Source: Bacteroidota bacterium (GTDB lineage: Bacteria; Bacteroidota; Bacteroidia; Chitinophagales; Saprospiraceae). From it: 23,500 bases of DNA. A model generated the notes under the pieces. That model was not told the DNA's origin and searched no databases. It was given only the letters and a program-made list of their open reading frames with translations. Position numbers and translations under genes: made by a program. Numbering within the stretch: position 1 is the first letter of the stretch; the number at the start of each line of letters is the position of its first letter. The stretch lies in contig JAJRUR010000260.1 in assembly GCA_024277695.1 (NCBI GenBank), positions 1-23,500 on the forward strand, given 5' to 3'. Below are positions 6,741-14,810 of this stretch, piece by piece.

Positions 6741-7892
6741 TTATAATGTCCCTCGCCTAGCCTGCTCGGCTTCTATGGATTCAAATAATGCCTTAAAGTT
6801 GCCCTTGCCAAAGGACTGTGCTCCTTTGCGCTGGATGATTTCAAAAAATAGTGTAGGGCGATCCTCTAAGGGTTTGGTAAATATCTGCAGTAAGTAGCCT
6901 TCATCATCACGATCGACCATAATTCCATGTTGCTTTAGGATGTTGATATCTTCTGCTATTTGTCCAACCCGATCTCCAACGGTGTCGTAATAAGATCCCG
7001 GCACGTAGAGAAATTCAATTCCTCGTTTTCGCATTTCACTTACTGTAAATACGATGTCATCCGTGGCTACGGCGATATGCTGACACCCCGGACCTTGATA
7101 GAAGTCGATATACTCTTCGATTTGGGATTTTTTCTTACCTTCTGCCGGTTCGTTGATCGGAAATTTGATCCGACCGTTACCATTCGTCATCACCTTACTC
7201 ATCAGAGCGGTATATTCTGTAGAGATGTCCTTATCATCAAAGGTGATCAAGTTAGCGAATCCCATCACTTTGTTATAAAACTCTGCCCAAGTATTCATCT
7301 CGCCCCAGCCTACATTACCGACCATATGGTCTATATATTTGAGTCCACAAGAGCTCGGGTTATAATGAGATTCCCATTTTTCGTAACCGGGGAGAAATAC
7401 TCCCTGATAGTGCTTTCGCTCGACGAAGATGTGTACTGTATCTCCGTAAGTATGGATTCCTGAGCGCACGACACGACCGTGTTGGTCTTCTTCTACGGTA
7501 GGCTCCATATAAGACTTGGCTCCGCGAGCTGTAGTTTCTTCCCAGGATTTGGTCGCATCATCTACCCACAGTGCGATCACTTTGACACCGTCACCGTGCT
7601 TACGTATATGGTCGGAAATCGGGGAGTCGGGTATTAATGGGGTTGTGAGTACTAGGCGGATTTTGTCTTGTCGCAGCACATAAGAACTTCGATCTTTGAG
7701 TCCGGTTTCGAGACCGGCATAAGCCTCCGACTGAAATCCCATAGCCGTCTTATAAAAGTGAGCTGCCTGTTTGGCATTACCTACATAAAACTCTACATAA
7801 TCCGTTCCATTGAGCGGGAGGAAGTCTTGCGCTTCCGGAAATATCTTTTCCAGGGTATAGCTATAATTTTCTATTGTTTTCAAATCACTCAT
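6741..7892 (-). CDS. hppD: 4-hydroxyphenylpyruvate dioxygenase
   Basis: A non-heme iron dioxygenase that turns 4-hydroxyphenylpyruvate into homogentisate, the second step of tyrosine breakdown. The 383-residue protein has two vicinal-oxygen-chelate halves. The three iron ligands are visible: His189 in YIDHMVGNV, His272 in GPGCQHIAVATDD and Glu351 in TLFFEIIQRKG. Family stretches such as HGIMVDRDDEGYLLQIFTKP and a C-terminal gate region (QSFGKGNFKALFESIE) are also present. It is 18 bases downstream of hmgA and 11 bases upstream of kmo, consistent with one transcript. Confidence 0.96.
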   Translation of the reverse strand: MSDLKTIENYSYTLEKIFPEAQDFLPLNGTDYVEFYVGNAKQAAHFYKTAMGFQSEAYAGLETGLKDRSSYVLRQDKIRLVLTTPLIPDSPISDHIRKHGDGVKVIALWVDDATKSWEETTARGAKSYMEPTVEEDQHGRVVRSGIHTYGDTVHIFVERKHYQGVFLPGYEKWESHYNPSSCGLKYIDHMVGNVGWGEMNTWAEFYNKVMGFANLITFDDKDISTEYTALMSKVMTNGNGRIKFPINEPAEGKKKSQIEEYIDFYQGPGCQHIAVATDDIVFTVSEMRKRGIEFLYVPGSYYDTVGDRVGQIAEDINILKQHGIMVDRDDEGYLLQIFTKPLEDRPTLFFEIIQRKGAQSFGKGNFKALFESIEAEQARRGTL

Positions 7893-7910
7893 AATCTTAT
7901 TTATTTTTAT

Positions 7911-9071
7911 TTAATCTTCTAACCAAACTTTATAATAGTCTTTATTTTCGATACGCAGAGCTTCTTCGGTGATGCTGACGGGATGAAAGGGATCGATCAT
8001 CACGGCGAGCTCTTCCGTAGCTTTTTTGCCGATACTTCGCTCGATAGCTCCGGGGTGAGGTCCATGCGGGACTCCTCCCGGATGTAGGGTAATCTGTCCA
8101 ATCTCGACATTGTTTCTACTCATAAAATCACCATCGACGTAGTAGAGCAACTCATCTGAATCGATATTACTGTGGTGATAAGGAGCCGGAATAGAATCAG
8201 GATGGTAGTCATAGAGCCGAGGGACAAAAGAGCAAACGACAAAGTTTTGAGATTCGAACTGTTGGTGAATCGGTGGTGGTAAATGTATGCGTCCTGTAAT
8301 CGGCTCAAAGTCATGTATCGAGATAGCGTATGGATAGTTATATCCATCCCATCCGATCAAGTCAAATGGGTGGTTGTCATAGACATATGTATAGAGGATG
8401 CCTTTTTTCTTGATATAGAGTTTGAATGCTCCTTCTTCATCAAAGGTCTCGAGATCCTGAGGGACTCGGATATCTCGCTCACAAAATGGCGAGTGTTCCA
8501 GATGTTGACCGTAATTGTTTCTGTATCGTGAGGGAGTGTATATAGGAGCAAAACTCTCGATATAGAGTAATCGGTTGTCTTCGCTTTCAAAATCGATTTG
8601 ATAGACGGTACCTCTAGGGATGATGAGATAGTCACCGTAATCAAAGGGGATGGAGCCAAACATGGTTTTGAGTCGTCCGCGTCCCTTATGCACGAAGAGC
8701 ATTTCATCTGCATCGGCATTGCTGTAAAAGTAATCTTTTGCGAAGTTTTTAGGGGCGGCGAGACCTATGTGCATATCATTATTTACAAAGAGTGTTTTGC
8801 GACTTTTGATATAGTCAGCCTCCGGTACAATATCAAATCCGTTGAAGCTGAGGCATTTCATATTGTCTTGCACTGCTATTTTTGGTCGCATATTGATTGG
8901 TTCATCAATCGTACGGACGCGTGTGGGTGGATGTAAGTGATATAGTAAGGATGACATTCCAGAAAACCCAAGTGTTCCGTACAGCTCTTCTTGATAAAGT
9001 CCTCCATCCGGTTTTCGAAAAACCGTATGTCTTTTAGGTGGGATAGATCCCAATGTATGATATCTAGGCAT
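7911..9071 (-). CDS. hmgA: Homogentisate 1,2-dioxygenase
   Basis: An iron-dependent enzyme that opens the homogentisate ring to maleylacetoacetate. From the chosen ATG (9071) the protein starts MPRYHTLGSIPPKRHTVFRK and has 386 residues, shorter than the roughly 440 of the human type. An ATG at 9101 would add ten residues unlike the family. It looks like a bicupin: an N-terminal cupin with NADADEMLFVHKGRGRL and a C-terminal cupin with YHHSNIDSDELLYYVDGDF and LHPGGVPHGPHPG. The His-to-Glu spacing in HHSNIDSDE differs by one residue from HRNCMSE of the human enzyme, so this is a distinct clade. It is the first gene of the catabolic block, 110 bases after the DAHP synthase gene; I found no clear promoter in that gap. 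Confidence 0.92.
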   Translation of the reverse strand: MPRYHTLGSIPPKRHTVFRKPDGGLYQEELYGTLGFSGMSSLLYHLHPPTRVRTIDEPINMRPKIAVQDNMKCLSFNGFDIVPEADYIKSRKTLFVNNDMHIGLAAPKNFAKDYFYSNADADEMLFVHKGRGRLKTMFGSIPFDYGDYLIIPRGTVYQIDFESEDNRLLYIESFAPIYTPSRYRNNYGQHLEHSPFCERDIRVPQDLETFDEEGAFKLYIKKKGILYTYVYDNHPFDLIGWDGYNYPYAISIHDFEPITGRIHLPPPIHQQFESQNFVVCSFVPRLYDYHPDSIPAPYHHSNIDSDELLYYVDGDFMSRNNVEIGQITLHPGGVPHGPHPGAIERSIGKKATEELAVMIDPFHPVSITEEALRIENKDYYKVWLED

Positions 9072-9181
9072 AAGAAATGATTTTGCGCTAAGGTAGTTCA
9101 TTTTTGACAGACTTGGATGGTGATATGTATCAATATTTTTCTTAACGAGGGTTGGGTCTGAAAAAATTGATGTCTGTAGGC

Positions 9182-10279
9182 TTAGTCGCTCTTTTGTTCT
9201 GTTGTTTGTGATTGTTGGTTCATTACTTTGGACTGATGCTCGATGGACTCGAGATGTATGGCATCGAGTAACTGACGGACAAACTGTTCTGAGAGTTGTT
9301 TTTCTTTTCCTAATCTGATGGCTTTTTTGATCATGTTATCCCATCGAGCAGGCTGAAAAATAGATAGATTCTCTTGTTTTTTGAGTTGGCCAATTTTTTC
9401 GGACAGGTCCATACGTGTATCTATCAAGTGGAGGATTTGTTCGTCGAGTTGATCGATGGATGCACGGATCTTGAGTATAGCCTCGGAAGCGGGGTGGTTA
9501 TTGAAATGATCTGCCCTCAAGACAAGTGCATCGATCATAGTTTGATAAGTTTTTGGGGTGATTTGTTGCCGAGCATCCGACCAGGCCTGATCCGGGGAGG
9601 GGTGTACTTCTGTCATCAAACCGTCGAAGAGTAGATCCATTGCATATTGGGCTGTGGACAAGAGCAAGTCTCGCCTTCCGCAGATGTGACTATGGTCGCA
9701 TATAATTTTGAGATTTGGGAAGTGCCGTTTGAGTTCTAAGGGGATTTGCCACATGGGGACATTGCGGTATATAGCATGGTGATAACTGGAGAAACCGCGA
9801 TGGATAACGGCAATATGCCGAATACCGGCACGGTAAAAACGCTCGATGGCACCGAGCCAAAGTTTGTAGTCAGGGTTTGTAGGGTTTTTGATCAAGATCG
9901 GGATATCTACTCCGGAAAGGGCAGTTGCCAGATCATCAACACTAAAAGGGTTGGCGGTCGTACGTGCGCCCACCCACAGCACGTCGATTTGGTGTGCTAA
10001 GACATCATCTACATGCTGTGCTTTGGCTACTTCAGTACATACGGGCATCCCTAGTTCATTGCGGACACGTCGGAGCCAAGGCAATCCAATTTTGCCTATA
10101 CCTTCAAAGGAGCCCGGACGTGTTCGGGGTTTCCATATACCTGCACGATAGAGATCTATGCCGGTGTTCTGAAGTGCTTGGGCGGTCTGCAAGACTTGTT
10201 CTTCGGACTCTGCTGAGCAGGGGCCGGCGATCAGTATTGGATATTTGTTTGCCCAATCCAAAGGTGCCCGAATCTCCAT
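9182..10279 (-). CDS. Fused DAHP synthase (KDO8PS-like) / chorismate mutase
   Basis: This gene joins the first step of aromatic amino-acid synthesis (DAHP from phosphoenolpyruvate and erythrose 4-phosphate) to chorismate mutase. Residues 1-260 are a type I-beta DAHP synthase with LIAGPCSAES (16-25; Cys21 is a metal ligand), IWKPRTRPGSFEG (48-60), VGARTTANP (103-111), CDHSHICGRRD and the metal-binding TEVHPSPDQA. Residues 268-345 are an AroQ-type mutase with LKIRASIDQLDEQILHLIDT, RMDLSEKIGQLKK and a helix ending LLDAIHLESIEHQ. The Q- and S-rich C-terminal tail is probably disordered. The fused order is common in Bacteroidota, and the mutase half may confer feedback control. It is 110 bases upstream of hmgA and 172 bases downstream of murA. 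Confidence 0.94.
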   Translation of the reverse strand: MEIRAPLDWANKYPILIAGPCSAESEEQVLQTAQALQNTGIDLYRAGIWKPRTRPGSFEGIGKIGLPWLRRVRNELGMPVCTEVAKAQHVDDVLAHQIDVLWVGARTTANPFSVDDLATALSGVDIPILIKNPTNPDYKLWLGAIERFYRAGIRHIAVIHRGFSSYHHAIYRNVPMWQIPLELKRHFPNLKIICDHSHICGRRDLLLSTAQYAMDLLFDGLMTEVHPSPDQAWSDARQQITPKTYQTMIDALVLRADHFNNHPASEAILKIRASIDQLDEQILHLIDTRMDLSEKIGQLKKQENLSIFQPARWDNMIKKAIRLGKEKQLSEQFVRQLLDAIHLESIEHQSKVMNQQSQTTEQKSD

Positions 10280-10451
10280 GATTCCTTAGTTTTGTTATCT
10301 GCAAAATGCGAAGTTAATCAAATTGATTGGAAGGTGAAGCTTTAGTTTTTTAGTGCTGAACTTGGAAGAGCAGTTTAAAAGAGAAAATCCAAAGACTCTA
10401 ATCCACTTATCTGTGAGTTGTCCAATATAGAATTCTTTGATATCCCTCAGT

Positions 10452-11768
10452 TTATGCTATTCTGATGATTTCGGCTCCGATGGCATTGAGTCGCTCATCG
10501 ATTCGCTCATATCCTCTGTCGATCTGCTGAATATTGAATATACGGCTCTCGCCATCAGCGGACATAGCAGCAATTAATAGGGCCACTCCTGCTCTGATAT
10601 CCGGCGAGGTCATCGATATGCCCCTAAGTGCTTGGCTGCGATCAAGCCCAATGATAGTGGCTCGATGCGGATCACAAAGTATGATCTGTGCTCCCATATC
10701 GATGAGTTTATCAACAAAAAACAGACGACTCTCAAACATCTTTTGGTGTATCAATACGCTTCCTTTTGCTTGAGTAGCCATCACTAAAATGATACTCATC
10801 AAATCGGGAGTAAATCCCGGCCAAGGAGCATCATACACTGTCAAAATGGAGCCATCAATAAATGTGCTTATGCTGTAGTGATCATGCGTAGGGATATGTA
10901 ATCCATCGGGAGTCCACTCCATGGTGACACCTAAGCGCTCAAAAACCATTGGAATGATACCCAAGTCTTCTTTGCGTGCATCTCGTATAAGGATGTCTGA
11001 TCGAGTCATAACCGCCATACCGATGAAGCTCCCAATTTCGATCATATCCGGCAAGATACGATGTTCTGTTCCTCCCAAACTTTGGACTCCGTGGATGGTG
11101 ATCAAGTTGGATCCGATTCCCTCAATACGGGCACCCATCCGGACAAGCATTTTGCACAATTGTTGGAGGTAGGGTTCGCAAGCAGCATTATATAGTTTTG
11201 TCGTACCCCGAGCCATAGAGGCTGCCATAACCAGATTGGCAGTACCTGTGACGGATATTTCGTCCATCAAGATAAACTGCCCTTGTAGATTCGAAGCATC
11301 TATTTGATAGCTTTCTTGCTTGTCGTTATAAATAAATTTTGCCCCGAGCTTCTGAAAACCGAGCAAATGCGTATCAATCCTCCGACGTCCTATTTTATCA
11401 CCGCCGGGCTTGGGAATGTACGCTTTTTTAAATCTTGCCAATAAAGGACCGATCAACATCACAGATCCTCTGATCTTTTTGGCTGTTTGATAATATTCTT
11501 CCGAACCAAAATACTCCAGATCGATGTCCTTGGCTTCAAATTGATAGCGATTAGCTCCCAATTGTTTTACCTCCACTCCCAATCCACGCAGTAGTTCGAT
11601 AAGTCGCTTGACATCCAGGATATTGGGAACATTGTCCAAAATAACAACTTGATCTGTCAATACGGTGGCACAAATGACCTGTAAAGCTTCATTTTTTGCT
11701 CCCTGAGGTTGGAGGGATCCCGAGAGTACTTTTCCTCCTGTTACTACAAATGATTGATTCTGTATCAT
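10452..11768 (-). CDS. murA: UDP-N-acetylglucosamine 1-carboxyvinyltransferase, Asp-type
   Basis: MurA transfers enolpyruvate from PEP to UDP-GlcNAc, the first committed step of peptidoglycan synthesis. The protein shows SFVVTGGKVLSGSLQPQGAK followed by NEAL, with the catalytic Lys, and AKKIRGSVMLIGPLLARF. The active-site loop is IPKPGGDKIGRRRIDTHLLG: an Asp stands where the Cys of E. coli MurA (Cys115) is found. Such a Cys-to-Asp change is known to make MurA insensitive to fosfomycin. I start at the ATG at 11768 (438 residues, MIQNQSFVVTGG). The longer frame from 11795 would start inside a -7 promoter box and adds nine basic residues unlike the family. Asp is residue 124 in this numbering. 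Confidence 0.95.
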   Translation of the reverse strand: MIQNQSFVVTGGKVLSGSLQPQGAKNEALQVICATVLTDQVVILDNVPNILDVKRLIELLRGLGVEVKQLGANRYQFEAKDIDLEYFGSEEYYQTAKKIRGSVMLIGPLLARFKKAYIPKPGGDKIGRRRIDTHLLGFQKLGAKFIYNDKQESYQIDASNLQGQFILMDEISVTGTANLVMAASMARGTTKLYNAACEPYLQQLCKMLVRMGARIEGIGSNLITIHGVQSLGGTEHRILPDMIEIGSFIGMAVMTRSDILIRDARKEDLGIIPMVFERLGVTMEWTPDGLHIPTHDHYSISTFIDGSILTVYDAPWPGFTPDLMSIILVMATQAKGSVLIHQKMFESRLFFVDKLIDMGAQIILCDPHRATIIGLDRSQALRGISMTSPDIRAGVALLIAAMSADGESRIFNIQQIDRGYERIDERLNAIGAEIIRIA

Positions 11769-11792
11769 ATTGGCTCGTTTGCTTTTTATTGC

Positions 11793-11811
11793 CAAATATA
11801 TTACAAATATA
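11793..11811 (-). promoter_or_regulatory. murA: Tandem -7 boxes upstream of murA
   Basis: Two exact matches to TAnnTTTG (TATATTTG at 11793-11800 and again at 11804-11811, minus strand) lie 25-43 bases upstream of the chosen murA start. No good -33 element stands at 19-21 bases from either. Their position argues against the upstream ATG at 11795. Confidence 0.45.
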
Positions 11812-11876
11812 TAACATATGTCTCCATGCCGCTTTTAAGATGGAATATTTGTGTATCCGTAGGATGCTATGCAATG

Positions 11877-11910
11877 AAAAAAAAATGGAGCACGCTTACA
11901 GTGCTCCATT
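11877..11910 (-). terminator. Rho-independent terminator of the tRNA-Phe gene
   Basis: AATGGAGCAC (11884-11893) and GTGCTCCATT (11901-11910) form a perfect 10-bp stem with a 7-base loop. On the minus strand a long T tract follows. It starts three bases after the tRNA's discriminator base. Confidence 0.9.
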
Positions 11911-11913
11911 CTG

Positions 11914-11986
11914 TGGTACCTCCAGGAATCGAACCAGGGACACCAGGATTTTCAGTCCTGTGCTCTACCAACTGAGCTAAGGTACC
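11914..11986 (-). tRNA. tRNA-Phe (anticodon GAA)
   Basis: Read on the minus strand, this is a complete 73-base cloverleaf: acceptor GGTACCT pairs with AGGTACC, D-arm GCTC...GAGC, anticodon stem CAGGA/TCCTG with loop CTGAAAA (anticodon GAA), variable loop GTGTC, T-loop TTCGATT, discriminator A. The CCA end is not encoded. The T-stem is odd: CCTGG against CCTGG leaves a U-U mismatch at the middle pair (51-63). It has its own promoter (12010-12041) and terminator (11877-11910). Confidence 0.96.
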
Positions 11987-12009
11987 GGTTGCTTAATCAA
12001 AAAGCGATG

Positions 12010-12041
12010 CAAAAGTAGTCGATTTTGGTCTAAGTACCAAA
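12010..12041 (-). promoter_or_regulatory. Bacteroidota-type promoter of tRNA-Phe
   Basis: On the minus strand TTTG (12038-12041) and TACTTTTG (12010-12017) are separated by exactly 20 bases, a full match to the Bacteroidota sigma-A consensus TTTG-N19/20-TAnnTTTG. Transcription would start about 15-20 bases before the tRNA. The nadB promoter has the same spacing. Confidence 0.85.
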
Positions 12042-12062
12042 AATAATCACTAGTTTTATGCG

Positions 12063-12857
12063 ATGCCTTCAAGAAGACTAGCTATAATACTTATTTTGAT
12101 CTTTATATGGCTCTTTATAAAAGTGACTGTACATGATCAACAGATATATACCATACCCTTGATTTTGTGCTTAATGGCCATCATCTCCTGCTATACAGTT
12201 GGTTCTAAAATCGATTATTGGTGGCATAGTCGCTTTCCTCCAAGCCCTGACCCTAAGGCACTTGAGATTATAGAGAGGTATCCCTTCTATGGGCGACTGA
12301 CAGAAGCACAAAAAATACGTTTTGGGCAGCGCGTAATGGTCTTTGTGTACAATAAGGAATTTAGTGCGGTTGATCTGGAATATCTCCCCGAGGATATTAA
12401 AGTCATTATATCCATCAATGCCATCGTACTGACTTTAAACCAAGATGATTTTTTACTAGAGCCATTTGACCGTATTTTTTTGTACCAAGGTGCATTTCCA
12501 AGTCCTCAATATCCGGAGCAATGGCATCATTCGGAGATGGAGTCCGAGGATGGTGTATTGATTTTTGCAATTCCACAACTCTTAAAGGGTCAGTTTGATG
12601 AGCGACAGTTTAATCCTGTACTTTATGAGTGGGCTCGCGTATGGCTCTATCTTCATGAGGAGATCCACATAGCGGAGATCGAACCACGTCTTTTGTATGA
12701 GATAAGTGGTATAACTGCACAACAAATCAATGATACGATCCGAGTGGAGATAGATCCAAGGGCAGTAATTCTTCATCATTATTTTAGATATCCTGATGCA
12801 TTTGCAGTAAAGGCAGCTGATTCGTTTGAGACCTTGCAAGCGGTGTTTAAGTATTGA
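12063..12857 (+). CDS. Membrane-anchored MtfA-like protein with degenerate peptidase motif
   Basis: Two hydrophobic segments (about residues 6-20 and 29-45) are followed by a soluble domain that resembles the MtfA/M90 zinc peptidases. GRLTEAQKIRFGQRVMVFVY (77-96) fits the MtfA stretch LxxxxQxRFxxRVxxFL. The signs DIKVIISINAIVLTLNQDD, IFLYQGAF and DAFAVKAADSF (compare the family's EFFAVASEYFF) come in the same order. Where MtfA has HEFAH, this protein has YEWAR (188-192): both metal-binding His are lost. Ten residues further on is HEEIH (198-202), which fits the HExxH pattern but lies in the wrong place. It is probably an inactive homologue or one with a shifted site. The family call rests on recalled patterns. 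It is divergent from tRNA-Phe and convergent with batD. Confidence 0.7.
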   Translation: MPSRRLAIILILIFIWLFIKVTVHDQQIYTIPLILCLMAIISCYTVGSKIDYWWHSRFPPSPDPKALEIIERYPFYGRLTEAQKIRFGQRVMVFVYNKEFSAVDLEYLPEDIKVIISINAIVLTLNQDDFLLEPFDRIFLYQGAFPSPQYPEQWHHSEMESEDGVLIFAIPQLLKGQFDERQFNPVLYEWARVWLYLHEEIHIAEIEPRLLYEISGITAQQINDTIRVEIDPRAVILHHYFRYPDAFAVKAADSFETLQAVFKY

Positions 12858-12886
12858 AAAGATTCGTTTGGTATTATAAAAAACGG

Positions 12887-12918
12887 AAATGTGCCTCTAA
12901 CGCAAGCATTTTTGTCTT
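12887..12918 (+). terminator. Possible terminator after the MtfA-like gene
   Basis: AAATG-TGC pairs with GCA-(AG)-CATTT around a 7-base loop, with a two-base bulge, followed by TTGTCTT. It lies 30 bases after the stop codon. The rest of the 258-base convergent gap to batD contains only a short perfect palindrome (AATTTCG-T-CGAAATT, 12991-13005) and no gene that I can see. Confidence 0.4.
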
Positions 12919-13115
12919 ACAAAATTCTCATATTATAATATCGCATTGATTTGTTGTATATTATAAATTATGATAATTGCTAATAGGTCTAATTTCGTCG
13001 AAATTATGACACTTATCACGCACAACGAGCTCAGAGCTAAAAATCATCGGATATTCATGTTGCATGCTTTGCAGTTTTTTACTCTGCGTAATTTCGCTGT
13101 GGAGCAAGAATGTAG

Positions 13116-14807
13116 TTATTGATCGAAGTATGCTTCTAGCTTAGTGAGTAAATCGACAGCATTGTCATAAGATGACTGCATATCTTGGTCTGATCCCAGT
13201 CCTGCAAAGAGTGCTATTTCAGACTGTTTGATGAGCTGTTGGGCTTGTTCGATGAGTGGACCGGGCACGGACTGTTTTTTCAATGCTTCTAATAGGGATT
13301 GGTGAGTCAGGTCAGCAAGGGGGATGCCCAGCTTGTGTGCCATATATCCATAAATTCCGAGACGGATGGATGTATAAAAGGAAGCTGCTTCACTTCGATC
13401 AAGAGCACGGCGGGCATCTTGTAGATAAGTTTTGGCTTTTTCTTCCCAACTGGAAGTATCCTGGCTATTTTGGGCAAGATGTTTTTTTTGTCGAAAGTAA
13501 AGTAATGCCATCAAGCTGATGAGTGCTGTCGAAGCAAGGGGGATACCCCATCGGAAGAGAGGTTTGTCGGCATCAGTTTCTTGATCCGGCTCAGTTCCAA
13601 ACAGTATAGCATCCATATTTTCTTCTTCATGTCCTTGGCGGACAACTATTTTTATATCGCGCAGAGGTGGTTCAATGTATTGATTTAGTTCTGGATCGAA
13701 GTAGGATGCCCTGAGTTGTAGATCGATGGCTCCTACTTCTTTGGGTACGAGGATATACTCATAGATGCGCGTGGATCGTATTCTGCCGTTGCGCTCAGAA
13801 TTTTCTTCTTGTACGAGTTTGGGTTCATAGACTTCTACCCCCGGTGGAAAATGCAACTGTGGAGCATATATTTTTTTTATGTCACCGTCTCCGGTAATTT
13901 GGTATGTGATGAGAACGGCTTGGTTGACTTTTGGGTTGGACCGATTAACTGTAGCTCGTATATCAAAAGAGCCTACTGCCCCGCAAAATCCTTCTGGTTT
14001 GGGTTCGGGAAGTGAAAGGACTTTGATGGTTTTGGTTTCTGATGCTACGGTAATTTTTTTGGTTCTTCCGAAAAAAAAGAAACTCCCTGTGTCCTCTCCG
14101 TCGAGGATGGCACTGACGCTTGCAATCAATTGGTCTGCCTGCAGCTCTCCCGGAAACTGTGGAAACAAAGCGTATCGTTGAAGAATTCGATATTCATACA
14201 GTCGATCACCGATGGTAATCCTCTGTGTATTCCTCGGATAGATGGACGGATTTTGGACATAAAAATCCTTAAACAGGGGAGTTTCAACGACACTTGCCCC
14301 TCGGGTTTGGACATTGCTATAGAGGACATAATCGACAATGATTTGCTGCCCGACGTAAGCCGTATCTTGATCGATCTCAATTTTTATAAAGATGTCCTCT
14401 TCTGCTCGAGGTTCATCTGAGCTTAGAATATCATTTTTTTTTACTTTTATTTTGAGGGCATTACTCGTAAGGGGAGTACCTTGGATGGTAGCAGTTGCGG
14501 GCAAAATCTTAAACGTACCTTCTTTATTAGCGAGCAGCGAATATCTGATGGCAAAGCGATGCGTACGCTGTCCATTGACTATGGTGGTCTGAGAAGATTG
14601 ACCGGGACCACTAACTACTTGAAAGGGTTCAAAGTCCGGTGCAGAAAATTGATCAAAGCGCTCGGCATTGGTCCAAAATTCGATATCAAACACCTCTCCT
14701 TGTTTTACGGTATTCTTGGACGCATTGGCCGAAAACTGTACCGTCTGCGCAAAAGAGGCACTGAGCATCGTAGCAACATAACACAGTAATGCAAGGGAGT
14801 ATCTCAT
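13116..14807 (-). CDS. batD: BatD-family protein (Bacteroides aerotolerance)
   Basis: BatD proteins are envelope proteins linked to oxygen and stress tolerance; their exact role is unknown. The 563-residue protein has a signal peptide (cut probably after ASFA, residue 20). A series of immunoglobulin-like beta domains follows (SANASKNTVKQGEVFDIEF at 26-44, a second around 140-240, a third around 280-390). One membrane segment lies near 419-438 (GIPLASTALISLMALLYF), then a cytoplasmic helical tail with AKTYLQDARRALDRSEAASF. This layout is the full BatD type: a periplasmic domain anchored in the inner membrane. It starts three bases after the short BatD-like gene, so it is translated from the same transcript. 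Confidence 0.88.
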   Translation of the reverse strand: MRYSLALLCYVATMLSASFAQTVQFSANASKNTVKQGEVFDIEFWTNAERFDQFSAPDFEPFQVVSGPGQSSQTTIVNGQRTHRFAIRYSLLANKEGTFKILPATATIQGTPLTSNALKIKVKKNDILSSDEPRAEEDIFIKIEIDQDTAYVGQQIIVDYVLYSNVQTRGASVVETPLFKDFYVQNPSIYPRNTQRITIGDRLYEYRILQRYALFPQFPGELQADQLIASVSAILDGEDTGSFFFFGRTKKITVASETKTIKVLSLPEPKPEGFCGAVGSFDIRATVNRSNPKVNQAVLITYQITGDGDIKKIYAPQLHFPPGVEVYEPKLVQEENSERNGRIRSTRIYEYILVPKEVGAIDLQLRASYFDPELNQYIEPPLRDIKIVVRQGHEEENMDAILFGTEPDQETDADKPLFRWGIPLASTALISLMALLYFRQKKHLAQNSQDTSSWEEKAKTYLQDARRALDRSEAASFYTSIRLGIYGYMAHKLGIPLADLTHQSLLEALKKQSVPGPLIEQAQQLIKQSEIALFAGLGSDQDMQSSYDNAVDLLTKLEAYFDQ

Positions 14808-14810
14808 ACT

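Noticed and set aside
6960..7463. Plus-strand frame of 167 codons
   Set aside because: Antisense to hppD, which has all three iron ligands; composition reflects the opposite strand.
11696..11980. Plus-strand frames crossing the tRNA gene (ending in a stretch like PGIEPGTPGFSV)
   Set aside because: This peptide is the antisense translation of a tRNA, a common false protein.
12991..13005. Perfect palindrome AATTTCG-T-CGAAATT in the convergent gap
   Set aside because: Short, AT-rich and without nearby promoter or T tract; may be chance.
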